Assembly (NCBI GenBank): GCA_035292685.1
Contig: DATDPP010000043.1
Span: forward strand, 1 to 42,302
Direction of reading: 5' to 3'
Length of the DNA: 42,302 bases
Source: JALYNX01 sp035292685
Lineage (GTDB): Bacteria; Actinomycetota; Acidimicrobiia; Spongiisociales; ZC4RG35
The notes under the pieces were generated by a model that did not search any database, was not told the DNA's origin, and worked only from the letters and a program-made list of their open reading frames with translations. Positions 1 through 7,261 of this stretch are shown piece by piece (the first letter of the stretch is position 1; each line of letters starts with the position of its first letter). Made by a program: the position numbers and the translations under genes.

Positions 1-284
1 TCCGGATCCTGGTCCAGGCCGCTCCCGAAGGCCTCGACCTCGACGAGTTGCGGAAGCGCCTGGCCGCCATCGACGGTGTTGTCGACGTCCACGACCTCCA
101 CGTGTGGACCCTCACCTCGGACATGAACGTGGCATCTGTCCATTTGATGACCCGCGACGGAGTTGACCACCACACGGTCCTCGACTTTGCCAAGGATCTG
201 CTCGACGACCAGTTCGGTATCGAGCACGCCACCCTCCAAGTCGAACCCGACACCCATCAAGGGTGCACCGAGGTCACCTGGTAG
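1..284 (+). CDS. Cation diffusion facilitator (CDF) metal efflux protein, C-terminal part
   Basis: The frame is open from base 3 and ends at TAG 282-284; the 5' part, including the membrane domain, lies outside the window. The 93 visible residues match the cytoplasmic C-terminal domain of CDF / CzcD-like exporters, which move Zn, Co, Cd, Fe or Mn out of the cytoplasm by proton antiport. The diagnostic stretch is the V-x-D-V-H-D-L-H-V-W-T-L-T segment (about residues 27-39), followed by a conserved 'ASVHL' strand and a His/Asp-rich region that in the family helps bind metal at the dimer interface. It ends in a short His/Cys tail (THQGCTEV). The metal cannot be inferred. A YnfA-like membrane protein begins 22 bp downstream on the same strand. 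Confidence 0.85.
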   Translation, partial: RILVQAAPEGLDLDELRKRLAAIDGVVDVHDLHVWTLTSDMNVASVHLMTRDGVDHHTVLDFAKDLLDDQFGIEHATLQVEPDTHQGCTEVTW

Positions 285-306
285 ACGGGCTCCTACAGTC
301 CCTTCC

Positions 307-642
307 ATGACCGTTTTCAGATCGATCAGTCTCTTCGTCGTCGCCGCCGTGGCCGAGATCGGAGGCGCCTACCTGATATGGCAGGGCGTCCGCCAACGGC
401 GTGGGTTGTTGTTCGTCATCGCCGGGGTGGTCGCGCTTGGGCTATATGGATTCGTAGCCACCTTCCAACCCGGCCCACACTTCGGTCGGATTCTCGCCGC
501 GTACGGAGGAGTGTTCGTAGTCGGTTCCCTCGCCTGGGGCGTGATCTTCGACGGATTCCGGCCCGACCGCTTCGACCTCATCGGCGCCGGAATCTGCCTC
601 ATCGGCGTCGCCATGATCATGTACGCGCCGCGTATGGGTTGA
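307..642 (+). CDS. YnfA/UPF0060 family small membrane protein
   Basis: This 111-residue hydrophobic protein has four predicted membrane segments (about residues 3-22, 30-48, 58-78, 86-105). It carries the UPF0060/YnfA signature: an early Glu in the first helix (AVAEIGGAYL), a central G-R-I-L-A-A-Y-G-G-V-F segment, then 'DGFRPDRFDLIGA' before the last helix. Its length matches E. coli YnfA (108 aa), which resembles small multidrug resistance transporters; the substrate here is unknown. I chose ATG 307 over an upstream in-frame ATG at 163 because homology begins at the first helix and the longer version would overlap the CDF gene. It is convergent with the DUF427 gene, 24 bp away. Confidence 0.8.
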   Translation: MTVFRSISLFVVAAVAEIGGAYLIWQGVRQRRGLLFVIAGVVALGLYGFVATFQPGPHFGRILAAYGGVFVVGSLAWGVIFDGFRPDRFDLIGAGICLIGVAMIMYAPRMG

Positions 643-666
643 ACGCAAACAGGTCGGCGGAACCCC

Positions 667-1410
667 CTACCCGAACTGGGTGACCGGTCTTTCCTGCATG
701 ACCTCGTCGATGTAGACGTCGACCTTCTCGTTGTAGAACGAGACCAGACCGGCGATCTTCTGCGACTCGGGGAGTGGGGTGTCGTAGCCCCAGAGCACGT
801 TCTCGTGAACCTGGCCGTTCACAGTCGCCGACCAGTAACGGGCGGTTCCCTTGTAGGGGCAGGCCGTGGAGCGGCTGGTGGGAATCATCAGATCCATGCG
901 GACGTCGGTCTTGGGCAGGTAGTGCCGGGGTGGGAGCCCGGTCTCGAAGAGAAACGACCCGTTGCTGGAGTCGGCAACGGTCACGCCGTCGATCACAACC
1001 CGAACCCTCCGGCCCGACGGCAGGATGTCGATGCGCGTGTTCGGATCCCGAGCATGGGTGTACACCTCTTCATTCTCCTCGAACCAGTGATCCATTGTGC
1101 GCCACACGAACGCGATGTGTTCTTTGACCTCGGGGACAGGCGACTCGAGAAGAGCATAGGCAGCCCCCTCGCTGTCCCCGGACTTGACCACATAACGGGT
1201 CGCCCTTCCCAGGCCGGGCAATTCGCGGGTCTCGCCAGTCTCGGCAAGGAGGTCGGTCCGGACGTGGGCTTCCGGGAAGTAGTAACTCGGGAAATAGGGG
1301 AGTTCCCAAACCAGGAGCGGTGTGGTGGTGTCGGCGACCACTGCTCCGCCGAGCATCACCCTTACCCGCTTCGATCCTGCTTCGGTGCGGATACTGCCGG
1401 GGTCGGCCAT
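667..1410 (-). CDS. Two-domain DUF427 protein
   Basis: The 247-residue protein contains two tandem DUF427 domains, each opening with the family's 'RVRV-x(4)-V-x-V-A-D' strand (about residues 15-30 and 132-147), followed by an aromatic Tyr/Phe-P segment. The second copy carries the fuller signature, with 'CPYKGTARYWSA' and a 'GYDTPLPES' loop. DUF427 proteins are small soluble beta-rich proteins of unknown biochemical function, common in actinobacteria. The start at ATG 1408-1410 is supported by a GAGGTG ribosome-binding site just upstream; an upstream extension to 1617 would enter the CHAD gene and lacks family similarity. It lies 43 bp behind the CHAD gene on the same strand and may be cotranscribed with it. 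Function unknown. Confidence 0.82.
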   Translation of the reverse strand: MADPGSIRTEAGSKRVRVMLGGAVVADTTTPLLVWELPYFPSYYFPEAHVRTDLLAETGETRELPGLGRATRYVVKSGDSEGAAYALLESPVPEVKEHIAFVWRTMDHWFEENEEVYTHARDPNTRIDILPSGRRVRVVIDGVTVADSSNGSFLFETGLPPRHYLPKTDVRMDLMIPTSRSTACPYKGTARYWSATVNGQVHENVLWGYDTPLPESQKIAGLVSFYNEKVDVYIDEVMQERPVTQFG

Positions 1411-1453
1411 GGTCACCTCGTCAACCCCGAACGATGGGCCGAGATTCCGCAGG

Positions 1454-2434
1454 TCAATGGCCGTTGAGGGCCAACACCCTTCCCCGGGCCAACTCCATCG
1501 ACTCCCAATAGGCGCCAAACCGGCCCTTGAGCGAAGCCGGGCTTTCGGCGTAGATCCTCCGCCCCAGGATTCGGGAGGCCAACTCGACGTCCGATCGTCG
1601 CTGCTCGGCAAGGGCACGCAGCAGCGAGCGCTCCACCGGATTCGGGCATAGCTCGGGCCTCGACGTGAGCGTGGCCAACAGCTCGGCGAGATCGTGGTCC
1701 TCGCCCAGGAGCTCGGCCATCCGGTCGAGAGTGATCACCATCCCGAGGATCACTTCGGGCCAGAGCGGGGTGACGATCTCCATCTGATGCTTCAGGTACT
1801 TCACACGCTTGCGCCACCGATGAAAGGTGCTCGGGCTCGGCGACCGATAGGCCATCACCATCTCGTCCCGACCCCGCCGATAGGTGGCCTTCAAACCCGG
1901 GCCGATCGATGTGTAAGAGTCGCGGATCCCGGTCCCATAGACGTCTCGAGCGTGGGGATCGGTGGGCCAGGAGGCATAACGACTATGGGCACGCTCCAGG
2001 TTTGTCACCACGCGGGGCACGAGCTCGGGATCCTCCATAGCACGCGCCTCCACCCGCGCCCGGTTCACCGTCAACCACTCACGTGTCTCCTGGAAGGTGT
2101 CCGCAGCGAGCAGCGAGCCGTAAAGCACTTGGAGGCCGTCGAGCGCGATGACCATGACGGCGGCTGACCTGACAGGGGTGAGCAGACGCGCCGTGTCGCG
2201 CATCGTCTCGTTCTCGAACCGGTAGACCCGCTCCCCGATCTCGGATCGAACCAGCCGGAGCAGGGCCCTTATCTTCTTGGTCGACTTGCGGGCGGTGTGC
2301 ACCGCCTCGCCGAACGCCTCCTCACCGTCGTAGAAGCCGGAAGCGGCGACTTCCATCTCGGTGAGGCTGAGACGCTGCAGGCCCGCGCCCAGATGCTCGC
2401 CCGGATAGAGGCGAAAATTCGTGAAGGGCAGCAC
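1454..2434 (-). CDS. CHAD domain protein (polyphosphate-binding helical domain)
   Basis: The 326-residue, charged, helical protein has the CHAD hallmark near the N-terminus: H46-T-A-R-K-x(2)-K-K-x-R56. A second copy of the helical repeat begins near 'FHRWRKRVKYLKHQ'. CHAD domains bind inorganic polyphosphate through these conserved His, Lys and Arg side chains and are often linked to polyphosphate granules. The frame stays open far upstream to 2968, but that part is antisense to the Nudix gene. I place the start at GTG 2434, preceded by AAGGAG with a 6-nt spacer; GTG 2437 is the alternative. It is divergent from the Nudix gene with 54 bp between starts. A polyphosphate kinase lies about 33 kb away (35675-37747), which makes a polyphosphate role plausible but unproven. 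Confidence 0.82.
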   Translation of the reverse strand: MLPFTNFRLYPGEHLGAGLQRLSLTEMEVAASGFYDGEEAFGEAVHTARKSTKKIRALLRLVRSEIGERVYRFENETMRDTARLLTPVRSAAVMVIALDGLQVLYGSLLAADTFQETREWLTVNRARVEARAMEDPELVPRVVTNLERAHSRYASWPTDPHARDVYGTGIRDSYTSIGPGLKATYRRGRDEMVMAYRSPSPSTFHRWRKRVKYLKHQMEIVTPLWPEVILGMVITLDRMAELLGEDHDLAELLATLTSRPELCPNPVERSLLRALAEQRRSDVELASRILGRRIYAESPASLKGRFGAYWESMELARGRVLALNGH

Positions 2435-2488
2435 CACGCTCTCCTTGTGAGGATGGTGGGCAGCCAGAAGGGTCACCAGGCCAGCGTA

Positions 2489-2935
2489 ATGTCGAGGTCT
2501 GTGAGATCCGCGGGTCTTCTCCCCTTCCGTCGACACGACGGGTTCGAAGTGCTGGTGGCCCATCCCGGCGGGCCCTATTTCGCACGTCGCGACAACGGCT
2601 GGTGGTCGATCGTGAAGGGCATGGTCGAACCGGACGAGCAAGACGAGGCCACGGCTGCCCGTGAATTCGAGGAGGAGACGGGATGGCCGGCGCCACCCAA
2701 GCCGTGGATCCCCCTGGGAGATGTCTCCCTCAAGTCGCGGAAGGTGGTCATTGCCTGGGCGGTGGAGGCCGACTACGACATCGACACCCTGGTCCCGGGT
2801 CTGTTCTCGATGGGTCACCGGAAATACCCCGAGATCGATCGGGTGCAATGGATGAAGCCTGAGTTGGCCCGGATCAAGCTCAACCCCGCGCTGGGGGTGT
2901 TCATCGATCGTCTGGAACAAGAGCTTCGGTTGTGA
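2489..2935 (+). CDS. Nudix hydrolase
   Basis: The 148-residue protein has a complete Nudix box: G-x5-E-x7-R-E-F-x-E-E-x-G-W at about residues 54-76 (from 'KGMVEPDE' to 'REFEEETGW'). It coordinates divalent metal for hydrolysis of a nucleoside diphosphate linked to another group. The wider pattern (N-terminal 'SAGLLPFRR', 'WSIVKG', 'YPEIDRVQWM', C-terminal alpha helix) resembles small NTP-pyrophosphohydrolase-type Nudix proteins; the substrate cannot be assigned. ATG 2489 is used because family similarity begins within a few residues of it. No strong ribosome-binding site is visible, so a leaderless or weakly initiated message is possible. It is divergent from the CHAD gene, an arrangement suggesting shared regulation. 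Confidence 0.85.
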   Translation: MSRSVRSAGLLPFRRHDGFEVLVAHPGGPYFARRDNGWWSIVKGMVEPDEQDEATAAREFEEETGWPAPPKPWIPLGDVSLKSRKVVIAWAVEADYDIDTLVPGLFSMGHRKYPEIDRVQWMKPELARIKLNPALGVFIDRLEQELRL

Positions 2936-2959
2936 CGTTGCGGGGTGCGAGGGTTCGAA

Positions 2960-2992
2960 ACGGATCACGGAGAACGGAAGACGGAGAACGGA
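2960..2992. repeat. Five-copy ACGGA heptamer repeat before msrB
   Basis: ACGGA occurs five times at exactly 7-nt intervals (starts 2960, 2967, 2974, 2981, 2988). The last 21 nt (2972-2992) are identical to 16068-16088, in the gap after the SPFH gene. The array ends two bases before the msrB ATG, so a GGAG inside it probably serves as the msrB ribosome-binding site. Confidence 0.75.
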
Positions 2993-2993
2993 A

Positions 2994-3389
2994 ATGGACG
3001 AGATGCCCCAGACAGAAGCGGAGTGGCGTCAGAAGCTCGACCCTGAGAAGTACCAGGTGCTGCGCGAGGCCGCGACCGAGCGAGCCTTCACCGGCAAGTA
3101 CTGGAACACCAAGGCGTCGGGCACCTATCGCTGTGCCGGGTGCGGTGAGGAGTTGTTCTCGAGCGACACCAAGTTCGAATCCGGGTCGGGCTGGCCCAGC
3201 TTCTATCAACCCATCCAACTCGGAAAGGTCGACGAAGATGACGACAGGTCCTACGGGATGGTCCGCACCGAGGTCAAATGCGCCAAGTGTGGTGGGCATT
3301 TGGGACACCTCTTCGACGACGGGCCCAATCCGACCGGGCTCCGCTATTGCATCAACTCGGCGGCGCTGGATCTGGACGAGGAGAGCTGA
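2994..3389 (+). CDS. msrB: Peptide-methionine (R)-S-oxide reductase MsrB
   Basis: This cytoplasmic enzyme reduces the R-epimer of methionine sulfoxide in proteins, using thioredoxin as donor. The 131-residue protein is full length for a single-domain MsrB. It has the two structural zinc CxxC pairs (C47/C50 and C96/C99), the 'SGSGWPSF' substrate loop (residues 63-70), 'GGHLGHLFDDGP' (100-111) and the catalytic cysteine C119 in 'GLRYCINSAAL'. ATG 2994 gives the standard N-terminus (EWRQKLDPEKY); ATG 3003, three codons later, is possible. The gene follows the heptamer repeat and converges on a GNAT gene. It appears monocistronic, 58 bp after the Nudix gene. Confidence 0.95.
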   Translation: MDEMPQTEAEWRQKLDPEKYQVLREAATERAFTGKYWNTKASGTYRCAGCGEELFSSDTKFESGSGWPSFYQPIQLGKVDEDDDRSYGMVRTEVKCAKCGGHLGHLFDDGPNPTGLRYCINSAALDLDEES

Positions 3390-3398
3390 CCTGGAGAG

Positions 3399-3420
3399 GG
3401 CCCGGGTTCAACCTCGGGCC
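3399..3420. terminator. Possible bidirectional terminator between msrB and GNAT gene
   Basis: An inverted repeat GGCCCG (3399-3404) / CGGGCC (3415-3420) has inner GGTT/AACC complementarity and sits across the convergent gene ends. There is no clear T-run on either side, so intrinsic termination is uncertain. Confidence 0.4.
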
Positions 3421-3989
3421 TGATAGCGGGTCAGGAGCCCGGCGAACGCGTCGTCGTGTTTCGTGGAGGGGATAGAGGCCACCTCGATTCGGCCCTGCAC
3501 CAGGCCACCCGCTTCGTCGAGTTTGGTCTCGACGCCAAAGAGAATTCGGCGGACCGCTTCGTTGAAGGGCTCAACTTCAAAGCAGAGCTCGGCGACGTCG
3601 TTCACACGAGCCGAAGCGACCAGCGCCTCGAACAGCAGCCGGCCCAAGCCCCGTCTCTGGAATCTGTCGACGACGGTCACCGCGATGTCGGCGCAGAAAG
3701 GATCGGTGAATCGGATGTAGCGACCCACCCCGGCCGGCTGGTCATCGACCATCGCGCCCCAGGCAACGTGATTCACCTGATCGACGTTCGTCAGAAAGTC
3801 GAGCTCAGCCTGGGTGAGGTGGTCCACACCCGTGCCAAACCGAGCAAATCGGCTCTCGATCGACATCAGGCTGAGACCCCGGGCGAGCAGGTCCCGATCG
3901 TCGCGTTGGATCGGCCGCAGCACGGCGATCGACCCATCGCGAAGCGCGATGCTGATGGTCGGCCGATTCTGTGCTGCGGTCTCGGGCAT
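3408..3989 (-). CDS. GNAT family N-acetyltransferase
   Basis: The 193-residue protein is a single GNAT domain that would transfer an acetyl group from acetyl-CoA to an unknown amine. The CoA pyrophosphate-binding motif A is clear: 'AVTVVDRFQRRGLGRLLFEA', with Q-R-R-G-L-G as the loop. It is preceded by 'RPIQRDDRDLLARGLSLMS' and 'ESRFARFG', which resemble the GNAT domain of Pat-type lysine acetyltransferases; the partner nucleotide-binding domain is absent. The frame extends to 4067, but starting there would leave only 5 bp to the divergent methyltransferase start. ATG 3989 leaves 83 bp and is adjacent to a palindrome, so I prefer it. No strong ribosome-binding site distinguishes the two. Confidence 0.78.
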   Translation of the reverse strand: MPETAAQNRPTISIALRDGSIAVLRPIQRDDRDLLARGLSLMSIESRFARFGTGVDHLTQAELDFLTNVDQVNHVAWGAMVDDQPAGVGRYIRFTDPFCADIAVTVVDRFQRRGLGRLLFEALVASARVNDVAELCFEVEPFNEAVRRILFGVETKLDEAGGLVQGRIEVASIPSTKHDDAFAGLLTRYQARG

Positions 3990-3993
3990 GGGG

Positions 3994-4011
3994 TGCTTGC
4001 TGTAGCAAGCA
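3994..4011. promoter_or_regulatory. 7-bp-arm palindrome in divergent promoter region
   Basis: TGCTTGC-TGTA-GCAAGCA is a perfect inverted repeat 5 bp upstream of the chosen GNAT start and 62 bp from the methyltransferase start. It could be an operator for a dimeric regulator or a small hairpin at the 5' end of the GNAT message. Confidence 0.4.
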
Positions 4012-4072
4012 TAGCGCGAGCAGGAAGTCCATTCCCGGACCGTTCGAGCCACGAGCGGTAACTTCATCGTCT

Positions 4073-4999
4073 ATGGCGCGGCAGAGACTGGCAACGGTCA
4101 CGTCCGAATTTGGCTCGGGCAAGAGGGAATCCCACGATTCCTCGCCCTTTTACGAGCGCTTCAGCCCACCTCTGATATCCGTGGACGAGCGGGTCGAACG
4201 TCCGGTGGCAGTGGACGCCCTGTTTCACGGCGACGCAAGGGAGATGACCGAGGCCCAGGTCGCCGATCGCTCGGTGGCCCTCATGATCACCTCTCCCCCC
4301 TATTTCGCCGGCAAGGAGTACGAGACCGACACCACCACCGGTCACGTCCCGGCCAGCTACATCGAGTACCTGGAGGTTCTCGAAGAGGTGCTTGCCGTCT
4401 GCCTGAGGAAGCTGGAGCCGGGAGGTCGGATGGCTGTCAACGTCGCCAATCTCGGCCGAAAGCCGTATCGATCGCTGTCGGCCGACTTGATGGCGATCCT
4501 CCAGGACCGGTTGGGGATGCTGCTCCGGGGCGAGATCATCTGGCAGAAAGCGAAGGGGGCGGGCGGCAGCTGCGCATGGGGGTCATATCTCTCGCCACAG
4601 AACCCGGTGCTCAGGGATGTGACAGAGCGAGTGGTTGTGGCCTCCAAAGGCCGATTCGACCGGGCGATCAAGAGGGCGGAGCGAGAAGCGGACGGGCTGC
4701 CTCACGAGGCAACCATCGAAACAGAGGAGTTCCTGGAAGCGACGCTCGACATCTGGGAGATCCCCTCGGAGCGAGCCAGCAAGGTCGGTCACCCGGCGCC
4801 GTTCCCGGTGGCCCTTCCCCGCCGGCTGATCGAGCTCTACACCTACCGCGGTGACCTGGTTCTCGATCCATTCATCGGGTCGGGGACTACCGCAGTCGCC
4901 GCGGTCGAGACCGACCGGCACTATGTGGGGTTGGACACCGACGCCGGCTATCTGGCTCTTGCCGAAAAGCGGATCGCATCGACTCGCGGAGCCGAATGA
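4073..4999 (+). CDS. DNA methyltransferase, N4-cytosine / N6-adenine, beta-class
   Basis: The 308-residue protein is an S-adenosylmethionine-dependent amino-methyltransferase. The catalytic motif IV is 'TSPPY' (residues 73-77), near the N-terminus. The AdoMet-binding motif I 'DPFIGSGTT' (about 265-273) is near the C-terminus. This motif order defines the beta class. SPPY is often seen in N4-cytosine enzymes, but base specificity cannot be settled by eye. No restriction endonuclease lies beside it, so it looks like an orphan regulatory or housekeeping methylase. ATG 4073 is chosen because residues upstream of it are antisense to the GNAT start region. The stop codon overlaps the phosphatase start in ATGA, implying cotranslation. 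Confidence 0.85.
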   Translation: MARQRLATVTSEFGSGKRESHDSSPFYERFSPPLISVDERVERPVAVDALFHGDAREMTEAQVADRSVALMITSPPYFAGKEYETDTTTGHVPASYIEYLEVLEEVLAVCLRKLEPGGRMAVNVANLGRKPYRSLSADLMAILQDRLGMLLRGEIIWQKAKGAGGSCAWGSYLSPQNPVLRDVTERVVVASKGRFDRAIKRAEREADGLPHEATIETEEFLEATLDIWEIPSERASKVGHPAPFPVALPRRLIELYTYRGDLVLDPFIGSGTTAVAAVETDRHYVGLDTDAGYLALAEKRIASTRGAE

Positions 5000-5466
5000 G
5001 GATCCTCACGGTATGCCTGGGGAATATCTGCAGATCGCCGGCTGCGGCCGCCGCCATCAAGGAGGCGGCCGTGGACGCCGGGTACGAGGTCGAGGTCGAT
5101 TCGGCGGGGACCGGATCGTGGCACATCGGCCAGCCTCCCCATCCCGAGTCCGTCGCGGCCGCGGCCCGGGTGGGCCTTCGCGTCGACGGGCGGGCGCGCC
5201 GGGTCACGCCATCGGACTTCGACCGCTTCGACGTGATCCTGGCCATGGATCGCTCCAATCTCCGCGAGCTCACCGCGATGGCGCCGAACAAGTCGTCGCA
5301 GGCCAAGCTCCGCCTCTTTCGCACCTACGACCCCGACTCCGACGAGGACGAGATTCCCGACCCCTGGGGAGGGCCAACCGAGGGTTATGAGGAGACGATC
5401 CGAATCGTCCGCGCCGCAGCCAGGGGCCTCGTGGAGGACCTCTTCCTCCGGGCTCAGGCCTGGTGA
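4996..5466 (+). CDS. Low-molecular-weight protein-tyrosine-phosphatase
   Basis: This 156-residue single-domain LMW phosphatase hydrolyses phosphotyrosine (or phosphoarginine in some bacteria) via a cysteine-phosphate intermediate. The P-loop C7-L-G-N-I-C-R13-S starts at the N-terminus, as is typical, and the general-acid Asp is D122 in 'IPDPWGGP'. 'DSAGTGSWHIGQPPHP' (35-50) is the usual second conserved block. It is translationally coupled to the methyltransferase by a 4-nt overlap; no tyrosine kinase is seen nearby. Its last 13 bp overlap the convergent gene on the minus strand. Confidence 0.92.
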   Translation: MRILTVCLGNICRSPAAAAAIKEAAVDAGYEVEVDSAGTGSWHIGQPPHPESVAAAARVGLRVDGRARRVTPSDFDRFDVILAMDRSNLRELTAMAPNKSSQAKLRLFRTYDPDSDEDEIPDPWGGPTEGYEETIRIVRAAARGLVEDLFLRAQAW

Positions 5467-6173
5467 AGGATGCGATGGCCCTCGAGGAGGAACACGAGGG
5501 CCGTGGTGACCGGGTCGGGGTCGTTCATCAGGACTTGATGATCGAGACTCGCCCCGTTGAAGGCGCGGTCGTTCCAGTATCGATGGGAACGATCGAACTT
5601 GCCCCATGGGGATACGTACACATAAGGCTCGGGATGTGCGGCATCCCCGGGCGAGGCCCCGTAGCTCGCCCGCTGTCCGATTCCCTCGGCCCCCATCTCA
5701 ATCGCGACATCGAAATGCTCGGGCCAGATCTGCACTTCGGACACCTCGTCATCAGCTAGCCCATAGCCCCGCAACCTCGCTAGCACCTCGGTGCCAAAGG
5801 CGAACCAATCGCCGACGGCCGTGACGCCTTCGACGTCGAGGACGAGGCCTTCGTCGGGGTCCACCGGCGGGAGCCGGTCCCGAAAGTCGGGGTACCAATC
5901 GACCTCGTATTCGTTCCCGAAGAACTCGGCTGCCGACCGAATCGTGGTGACGGTCTGGGTGGCGAGACTTCCCTCCGACTCGAAGACGAGCAGGTCGCCT
6001 TCGATCCTGGCGATTCGACCCTCGAACTCGGGGGTCCCAAACCCCCCGGGGGTGGCGCGCAAACCCATCCGATCGACTTGCTTGTAACGGGCCGGCGCCA
6101 GGGCGAAGTAAGCCAGCTGGTGAAGCTGGTCTCGGGTCTCTACCAGTCCGGAGGGAAGAGGGTCGATGCTCAA
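5454..6173 (-). CDS. Conserved hypothetical protein
   Basis: I do not recognise a named domain in this 239-residue soluble protein. It has no signal peptide or membrane segment. The most conserved-looking part is central to C-terminal: 'EVQIWPEHFDVAIEMG', 'ASYGASPGDAAHPEPYVYV', 'YWNDRAFNGASL'. These resemble a group of unnamed actinobacterial proteins I cannot assign a function to. The start is TTG at 6171-6173, which overlaps the DoxX stop codon as TTGA and has GGAG just upstream; the next in-frame ATG is 35 codons later and would remove the conserved 'RDQLHQLAYFALAPAR' segment. Its end overlaps the phosphatase gene by 13 bp. Confidence 0.75.
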   Translation of the reverse strand: MSIDPLPSGLVETRDQLHQLAYFALAPARYKQVDRMGLRATPGGFGTPEFEGRIARIEGDLLVFESEGSLATQTVTTIRSAAEFFGNEYEVDWYPDFRDRLPPVDPDEGLVLDVEGVTAVGDWFAFGTEVLARLRGYGLADDEVSEVQIWPEHFDVAIEMGAEGIGQRASYGASPGDAAHPEPYVYVSPWGKFDRSHRYWNDRAFNGASLDHQVLMNDPDPVTTALVFLLEGHRILHQA

Positions 6174-6682
6174 CTCTCCAATTGGCCCACAACCGGCTTC
6201 CGCCAGAACACCGCCAGTTGGAGACAGCCGGCTACCAGGCCTACCCCGACGATCGCTGCCCCGACCCAGCCATCGAGGTCGTCTGCGATCCCAATCACCG
6301 AGTCGAGCGAGATGGGGCCTGGGCCCAGGATGGCAATCACCAATGAGACCACGGCCACGGTTGCCACATACTCGTAGCCCTCATCGGGTCGATGGAAGTT
6401 GAAGAAGCCAACGGGTCGATGAATCGCCCAGAAGGCAACGAGCATGGTCGCCGCCAGCCCGGCCGCGGCGAGCGAGGTCAACAAGCCCGAGATCATGCCG
6501 AGCCCGAGCAGGATCTCGCTGGCCGCCGAGATCTTGGCGTTGAGAGAAGGTGAGCGGAAACCCTTCTTGGCGAGCCAATTCGAAGTCCCCTCGAGATTCC
6601 TGCCGTGGTTGATGCCGTGGGCCAGGATCACGATCCCGGCCCAGACCCGGAGGATCGTCAGTGCAAAGTCGATATCGCTCAT
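6170..6682 (-). CDS. DoxX family membrane protein
   Basis: This 170-residue protein has about four membrane helices and the DoxX layout: 'ALTILRVWAGIVILAHGINHG' in helix 1, a short basic loop, and 'ISAASEILLGLGMISGL' in helix 2. DoxX proteins are subunits or relatives of quinol-oxidising and redox-linked membrane complexes, but most bacterial members have no established role. ATG 6680-6682 is the only sensible start. It forms a two-gene unit with the downstream hypothetical gene (TTGA overlap). It is divergent from the anchored cytochrome c, 66 bp away, which may hint at a respiratory context. Confidence 0.82.
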   Translation of the reverse strand: MSDIDFALTILRVWAGIVILAHGINHGRNLEGTSNWLAKKGFRSPSLNAKISAASEILLGLGMISGLLTSLAAAGLAATMLVAFWAIHRPVGFFNFHRPDEGYEYVATVAVVSLVIAILGPGPISLDSVIGIADDLDGWVGAAIVGVGLVAGCLQLAVFWRKPVVGQLES

Positions 6683-6748
6683 GTCAGAACCATAGGTTGT
6701 GGTCGCCGATTGTTACGGTTCGGCTGATCTGATGGTGGAGAAATCTCG

Positions 6749-7174
6749 ATGAGAAGCTGGGCGGAGGGGGCACTGGCGATCGCGGTCACCCTGGTCCTGG
6801 GCGCTGGTCTCTGGTTGTTCACAGGTGAGCCCGTAGGAGAAGAACCCACCGACACGACCACCCCCGTCGTTGTCGACATCGAAGCCGCAGCGCGGGGTCA
6901 GGTCCTGGCCTCCGAAACCGGTTGCCTGGCCTGTCACACCATCGACGGGGCTTCAGGCGTCGGTCCCACCTGGAAGGGCGTGGCCGGGGCCACCCGACCC
7001 CTGGTGTCGGGCGAGCAGGTTGTTGCCGACAACGCCTATCTGTTCAATTCCATCGTCGACCCGCCTTCTCAGGTGGTCAGCGGTTACGAGCCGGTGATGC
7101 CGACCACCTACTCCGACCAGCTGACCGAGCAGGAAATCAACGACCTGGTGGAGTACATCAAGTCTCTGTCCTAG
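6749..7174 (+). CDS. Membrane-anchored mono-heme cytochrome c
   Basis: This 141-residue protein has an N-terminal hydrophobic segment (about residues 7-24), a Thr/Glu-rich linker, and a class I cytochrome c domain. The heme site is C59-L-A-C-H63 and the axial Met is likely M117 in 'EPVMPTTYS'. The C-terminal layout (N-x-S-I-V-D-P-P-S, 'GYEPVMP', 'LTEQEINDLVEYIKSL') closely resembles the cytochrome c domain fused to some cytochrome oxidase subunits II. It is probably an electron carrier on the outer face of the membrane. A GGAG lies upstream of ATG 6749. No oxidase genes are adjacent in this window. Confidence 0.88.
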   Translation: MRSWAEGALAIAVTLVLGAGLWLFTGEPVGEEPTDTTTPVVVDIEAAARGQVLASETGCLACHTIDGASGVGPTWKGVAGATRPLVSGEQVVADNAYLFNSIVDPPSQVVSGYEPVMPTTYSDQLTEQEINDLVEYIKSLS

Positions 7175-7193
7175 GGCGGGTCGACCGCGGAAT

Positions 7194-7222
7194 ATGACAG
7201 TACCCGACTCAGGTTGTACACT
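7194..7222 (+). promoter_or_regulatory. Predicted dnaK operon promoter
   Basis: ATGACA (7194-7199), a 17-nt spacer and TACACT (7217-7222) fit a primary-sigma promoter. Transcription would start near 7229. ACTCA half-sites, resembling the right arm of the HspR HAIR operator, lie at 7207-7211 and 7231-7235. I do not see a full CTTGAGT-N7-ACTCAAG. Confidence 0.5.
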
Positions 7223-7261
7223 TCACAGACACTCAAACCTTAGTCGGAGGCTCTAACCGAA

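Noticed and set aside
1411..1617. N-terminal extension of the DUF427 gene
   Set aside because: It would overlap the CHAD coding sequence and shows no family similarity; GAGGTG marks ATG 1410.
2435..2968. N-terminal extension of the CHAD gene
   Set aside because: The extension is antisense to the Nudix gene and has no domain; a good ribosome-binding site supports GTG 2434.
2960..2992. CRISPR-like array
   Set aside because: The units are 5 nt at 7-nt period with no spacers of CRISPR length and no cas genes.
7201..7240. Canonical HspR HAIR operator before dnaK
   Set aside because: Only ACTCA half-sites match; the left arm CTTGAGT is missing at the required spacing.
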